From a virus, in IMG/VR virus record IMGVR_UViG_3300046516_000490, positions 1 to 50,881 of that record: a stretch of 50,881 nucleotides of DNA, one strand, 5' to 3'. Positions 49,801-50,881 of the stretch are shown here, piece after piece. The translations under genes and the position numbers were made by a program. The notes beneath the pieces were generated by a model. That model made no database searches, was not told the DNA's origin, and saw only the letters and a program-made list of their open reading frames with translations. Numbering within the stretch: position 1 is the stretch's first letter; each line of letters starts with the position of its first letter.

Positions 49801-50881
49801 CTACCTTTTCGCCCTACGCGCCTCCTGCACTGCCCTCTTTCGCGCTTCCCAGTCGGCGGGCGTTTTGGGCAGGGACGGGATTCTCATTTGTTCAATATCT
49901 TTTTCGTCCGCTGAGCGAAGAAGAAATTCCTTCTTCTTGAAGAGGATGAAGGCCTCGGTGCGTTTGACGCTCTGGGCGTCTGGGTGCAATGCCGAAAGCA
50001 CAAGCTTGTATTCGTCATTGGTGAACGGCGGACGCACTCGACCCGTCGTTCTGGAAAGCAATTCCTTGCACTTCTCCAGCAGCTCACCATCCGCCTCGTC
50101 GCGCTGCGCTAGTCGTTTATCGACCCCGTCCCGTACTCGCTGCTCAAATGAAATTTCAAGTTGGGCCGCCAGCACCTTAAGTCGCGCCTCGACATGGGTG
50201 CCTTGCGCCTTGGACAGCTTATTAGGCTGCTGCGGCGCTATGTTATCTTCGGCAACCACCTCCCCAAGCGCCCGCTCCACCACAATGCGGGAGCGCCCGC
50301 TTTCTTTCTCGGCTTGGATGACGGTGGGGTAGACCCCATGCATGGCCTTGTGCGCGCGAATAACATTTTTGGCCTCATCGCGTACCTGTGTTGGGCGCGG
50401 TGTGGCGGGAGCCTTTTTTCTAGCCCGCACTTTGTCGGCGATGGCGCGCATCCCTGCCTTGCCTGATTTCGCAGAGGCAATCTCTTCCGGCGTGCCACCC
50501 TTCAGGATGGTTTTCGCAGATTCGATGGTGGTTCTCGGCACGTCCAGCTTCTCGGCTGCATCATCAATAAAGACTGCATTTGCAGTTTTTTCCTTGGGCG
50601 GGCGACCATGCGCCGCCGTCACTAACGCTGCCGCTACAAATGCACGCTCGGCTACGGTCATATGCCTCCGGGTCATGTTCTTGCTGAGCGAGAACGCGAA
50701 GGGGTCACCTTCGTGAACAACTGTCATTGGTTCGACGCCCGCCATCACACAGGCGCGTTCTCGATTGCGCCCATCGAGGAGCTTGCCGTCAGGCGTCAAT
50801 GTGAGTGGTTCAAGCAGACCGTTGGCAGCGATGTCATCGGCAAGCGCGCTGAGCTCAGTCGGCCCCATCTCTGGCCATGCG
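49801..50881 (-). CDS. ParB-like nuclease/HTH-type protein (5' end beyond window)
   Basis: The frame remains open to the right edge: reading upstream of the first ATG (50868) gives AWPE before MGPTELSALADDIAANGL, the usual ParB opening, so the start lies outside the window. Then come GKLLDGRNRERACVMAGV (the GxRR/GRNR box of ParB/Srx folds) and LSKNMTRRHMTVAERAFVAAAL, followed by a helix-turn-helix-like segment (EKLDVPRTTIESAKTIL). The rest is a basic helical region that I do not recognise. ParB-like phage proteins bind DNA sites, modify DNA or regulate transcription; no ParA is seen. It converges on the helicase gene with a two-base gap. Confidence 0.8.
   Translation of the reverse strand, partial: AWPEMGPTELSALADDIAANGLLEPLTLTPDGKLLDGRNRERACVMAGVEPMTVVHEGDPFAFSLSKNMTRRHMTVAERAFVAAALVTAAHGRPPKEKTANAVFIDDAAEKLDVPRTTIESAKTILKGGTPEEIASAKSGKAGMRAIADKVRARKKAPATPRPTQVRDEAKNVIRAHKAMHGVYPTVIQAEKESGRSRIVVERALGEVVAEDNIAPQQPNKLSKAQGTHVEARLKVLAAQLEISFEQRVRDGVDKRLAQRDEADGELLEKCKELLSRTTGRVRPPFTNDEYKLVLSALHPDAQSVKRTEAFILFKKKEFLLRSADEKDIEQMRIPSLPKTPADWEARKRAVQEARRAKR

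Noticed and set aside
1-50881. tRNA genes, integrase, attachment sites
   Set aside because: I saw no cloverleaf-like sequence, no tyrosine or serine recombinase motifs and no convincing att-type direct repeats; a tRNA search program would be needed to exclude tRNAs fully.

Overview
The window reads as most of the genome, or a large contig, of a tailed bacteriophage with a short-tailed (podovirus-like) virion, probably infecting an alphaproteobacterium. The grounds are: a long run of plus-strand virion genes (portal, GroES-like cochaperonin, scaffold-like protein, major capsid, adaptor, fibre and tail-stabilisation-like genes, two very large internal/ejection-type proteins); no tape measure, sheath or baseplate genes; high GC by eye; and small genes of a kind I recall from Rhizobiales phages and prophages (an RR-signal protein, a CHRFSVW-type secreted protein, a YqaJ exonuclease with QxK in place of ExK). 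No integrase, RNA polymerase, tRNA or CRISPR array was seen. No terminase was recognised; it probably lies beyond the left edge. Both edges cut genes.

Layout. 1-1936: end of an unknown gene, a possible PD-(D/E)XK-like protein, a lone minus-strand proline-rich gene and an Ig-like-domain gene. 1943-11342: portal, then a 2,217-residue polyvalent protein with an HExxH zincin-like module and several large-polyvalent-protein-type modules. 11125-12469: a minus-strand five-gene accessory island with exported small proteins. 12588-19373: an RGG-rich basic protein, an Acb2-like cyclic-nucleotide sponge (candidate anti-CBASS), a small protein, GroES, scaffold, decoration-like protein, major capsid and two further structural genes, closed by two tandem terminators. 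19486-31928: membrane protein, adaptors, zinc-ribbon protein, tail fibres with repeats, LamG and C1q-like adhesin domains, a P22 gp10-like stabilisation protein and a GNAT-like protein. 31933-42463: a 2,488-residue protein with an embedded lytic transglycosylase, and a 1,020-residue ejection-type protein.

From 42438 to 46070 a tightly overlapping minus-strand operon carries a YqaJ-type exonuclease, a conserved phage protein that may be its annealing partner, and small genes. It diverges at 46071-46263 from a plus-strand replication operon (Cro/CI-like HTH, RuvC-like resolvase, CHC2/Toprim primase, RepA-like helicase). A ParB-like gene, cut by the right edge, converges on that operon.

The most noteworthy signals are: (1) the Acb2-like gene; (2) a GGRxGFxxGG / GGIVRPxFxxGG peptide motif recurring in at least six otherwise unrelated proteins and sitting at module borders of the two giant proteins; (3) a dispersed palindrome ATCGTACGAT (four copies; core TCGTACGA eight copies); and (4) a possible two-state RNA hairpin covering the ribosome binding site of the minus-strand recombination operon.
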